Source: Patescibacteria group bacterium (lineage in GTDB: Bacteria > Patescibacteriota > Patescibacteriia > UBA1558 > S5-K13). Taken from it: a DNA stretch of 23,288 nt. A model generated the notes under the pieces. It searched no databases. It was given only the letters and a program-made list of their open reading frames with translations, and was not told where the DNA came from. Of the stretch, positions 21,643 to 23,288 are shown one piece after another; the stretch's first letter is position 1, and each line of letters starts with the position of its first letter. The translations under genes and the position numbers were made by a program. The stretch covers positions 1 through 23,288 of the forward strand of contig JAQVMR010000011.1 of the NCBI GenBank assembly GCA_028703545.1, in the 5' to 3' direction.

Positions 21643-23288
21643 TCTCTTTTTAATACTGATAAATATACATCTTGAGGCAATTCAACTCTACCGCTGGATT
21701 GCATTCTTTTTTTACCTTGTTTCTGTTTTGCTAATAATTTTTTCTTTCTACTTACATCTCCTCCATATAATTTTGCTGTAACATCTTTTCGAAGCGCGCT
21801 TAATCTTTCCGCTGCAATAACTTTTGAACCAATTGATGCTTGAATTTTTACAACAAATTGTTGTCTTGGAATTACTTCTTTTAATCTGTCTACGATTCCA
21901 CGACCCACCCTATAGGCCTCATCTTTATAAACAAAAGATGATAAAGGCTCAACAAGTTCCTCTGCTATATAAATATCCAGTCTCAATAAATCGACTCTTT
22001 CATATTTCAAAAATTCATAATTTAAAGATGCATAACCACGACTTACACTTTTTAATTTATCATAAAAATCAACTAAAATAGGAGTAAGTGGAATTTCATA
22101 TTGTAAAACAACTAAATCCTGATCCAAATATTTTGTATTTTTATAAATTCCACGACGCTCTGTTGCTAAACTCATAACGGAACCAATGTATGCACTTGGT
22201 GTTACAATATCCATTGTTACGATTGGTTCTTCTATATAATTGATAAATTGCTCTTCCAATTCTGCTGGTTTTGTAAGTTCTATATAACTTACTTTGTCAT
22301 CTTTTATTATATCACCTTTGAATTTGTGAATCATCTCATTTTTTAAATAAGCACGATATGCAACAGATGGAATTGTTACAACTAAATCAAGATTATATTC
22401 TCTATTTAATCTTTGTAAAAATATATCAAGATGTAATAATCCTAAAAATCCACATCTAAATCCAAACCCAAAAACAGGTGATGAATCTTTTTGAATTTCA
22501 AGCGAAGAATCATTTAATTTTAATTTTTCTACGGCATCACGAAGTTCTTCGTAATTATCACCCCCTCGAGAATAAATTCCCGCGAAAACCATTGGTTTTA
22601 CAATTTTATATCCTGGTAGCGCTTCATTTTGTTCTGAAACAAATGAAATTGTATCTCCGACCCTTACGCTTCTTAAATCTCTTTCACCTGTTATTATATA
22701 ACCTATTTCCCCACTTTGAAGCTCATCTGATTTTTCATGCTTGATCTTAAAATATCCGACCTCTAAAACATCTGCTGTTTTCTTAGTTCCTAAAAATTTT
22801 ATTTTATCTCCTCTTTTAAATTTTCCCTCAACAATTCTAACATAACTTATTATTCCTTTGTATTCATCATAAACAGAATCAAAAATGAGAGCTCTGTTTT
22901 TTGAAAAATCAATACGCGGCTCTGGAACTAAATTTATTACCTGGTCTAGTAATTTATCAACATTTAATCCTGTTTTTGCTGAAATTCCAATTATATCATC
23001 TGGATTACAGTGAATTAAATTTACTATTTCTTCTTTTGTTTTTTCTAGATCAGCGGTTTGTAAATCAACTTTATTTATAACTGGAACAATTTTTAAATTT
23101 TGTTCTTGAGCAAAACGTAAATTTACAAGTGTTTGAGCCTGAATTCCTTTTGTTGCATCTACTACTAAAATTGCTCCCTCAACGCAGGCAATTGAACGAC
23201 TAACTTCATAACTAAAATCCATATGACCAGGAGTATCAATCAAGTCCAAAATACAATCCTTATATTTCATTCTAACTGGTTGAAGTTT
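21639..23288 (-). CDS. lepA: Elongation factor 4 (LepA), 5' end outside window
   Basis: A 549-codon open frame that continues past the right edge. The first ~50 residues with the P-loop are not in the window, and the visible part begins KLQPVRMKYKDC. LepA is a translational GTPase that acts on ribosome assembly and stalled elongation. Seen are G3 DTPGHMDFSYEVSRS, G4 NKVDL, G5 SAKTGLNV, the EF-G-like domains, PSVAYRAYLKN, and the LepA-specific C-terminus with LYGGDVSRKKKLLAKQKQGKKRMQSSGRVELPQD. The Met at 23270 is internal, not the start. Confidence 0.97.
   Translation of the reverse strand, partial: KLQPVRMKYKDCILDLIDTPGHMDFSYEVSRSIACVEGAILVVDATKGIQAQTLVNLRFAQEQNLKIVPVINKVDLQTADLEKTKEEIVNLIHCNPDDIIGISAKTGLNVDKLLDQVINLVPEPRIDFSKNRALIFDSVYDEYKGIISYVRIVEGKFKRGDKIKFLGTKKTADVLEVGYFKIKHEKSDELQSGEIGYIITGERDLRSVRVGDTISFVSEQNEALPGYKIVKPMVFAGIYSRGGDNYEELRDAVEKLKLNDSSLEIQKDSSPVFGFGFRCGFLGLLHLDIFLQRLNREYNLDLVVTIPSVAYRAYLKNEMIHKFKGDIIKDDKVSYIELTKPAELEEQFINYIEEPIVTMDIVTPSAYIGSVMSLATERRGIYKNTKYLDQDLVVLQYEIPLTPILVDFYDKLKSVSRGYASLNYEFLKYERVDLLRLDIYIAEELVEPLSSFVYKDEAYRVGRGIVDRLKEVIPRQQFVVKIQASIGSKVIAAERLSALRKDVTAKLYGGDVSRKKKLLAKQKQGKKRMQSSGRVELPQDVYLSVLKRD

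Noticed and set aside
1..23288. Alternative genetic code (TGA as Gly or Trp), CRISPR arrays, prophage or transposase genes
   Set aside because: All genes read normally with the standard code; no regularly spaced repeats and no transposase, integrase or phage structural genes were seen.

Overview
The window is an AT-rich bacterial chromosome segment, about a quarter to 30 % GC by eye in most genes. Genes are tightly packed, often with overlapping starts and stops, and almost all lie on the minus strand. Gene content and style fit a small-genome bacterium of the Patescibacteria (Candidate Phyla Radiation) type: short FtsB-like and PH-domain membrane proteins, a MurG with an altered glycine-rich loop, a tiny single-helix protein and a compact mur/fts cluster. 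This placement is inference; no rRNA is present to confirm it. The standard genetic code fits every gene.

Layout, left to right. (1) 1-5238, minus strand, read from the right: hpf (ribosome hibernation factor), secA, a cytidine/guanine-type deaminase, a small ParB/sulfiredoxin-like protein, and an S66 (MccF-like) peptidase running off the left edge. The spacers on both sides of the deaminase hold degraded copies of the SEC-C zinc tail that ends secA, plus a repeated hairpin. The deaminase is much more GC-rich than its surroundings. (2) 5294-7193, plus strand: an island with Firmicutes-like AGGAGG ribosome sites, clear promoters and intrinsic terminators. It holds a divergent PRPP synthetase, an unassigned ~400-nt transcript with its own promoter and a UUCG-loop terminator, and a 75-aa membrane protein. 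(3) 7177-16289, minus strand: a long cluster iscU-nfu-iscS-(membrane protein)-mraY-murD-ftsW-murG-murC-murB. It joins Fe-S cluster assembly to the lipid-linked stage of peptidoglycan synthesis; murE, murF, ftsI and ftsQAZ are not in it. (4) 16326-16736: rpmA (ribosomal protein L27) divergent from iscU, followed by a bidirectional terminator. (5) 16745-21534, minus strand: membrane PH-like protein, FtsB/DivIC-like protein, parvulin-type isomerase, tRNA-Thr(CGT), two unknown proteins (one with a zinc metallopeptidase HEFIH motif), then ftsE and ftsX. (6) 21541-23288: a 33-aa single-helix protein on the plus strand, and lepA (EF-4) on the minus strand, cut by the right edge.

Functionally the window is mostly envelope growth and division (MraY, MurB/C/D/G, FtsW, FtsEX, FtsB-like, SecA, parvulin), with translation factors (HPF, L27, LepA, tRNA-Thr) and Fe-S assembly. 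The parts most worth a second look are the repeated SEC-C tails downstream of secA, the plus-strand island with its unassigned transcript, and two divergent promoter pairs whose -35 boxes overlap in one palindrome.
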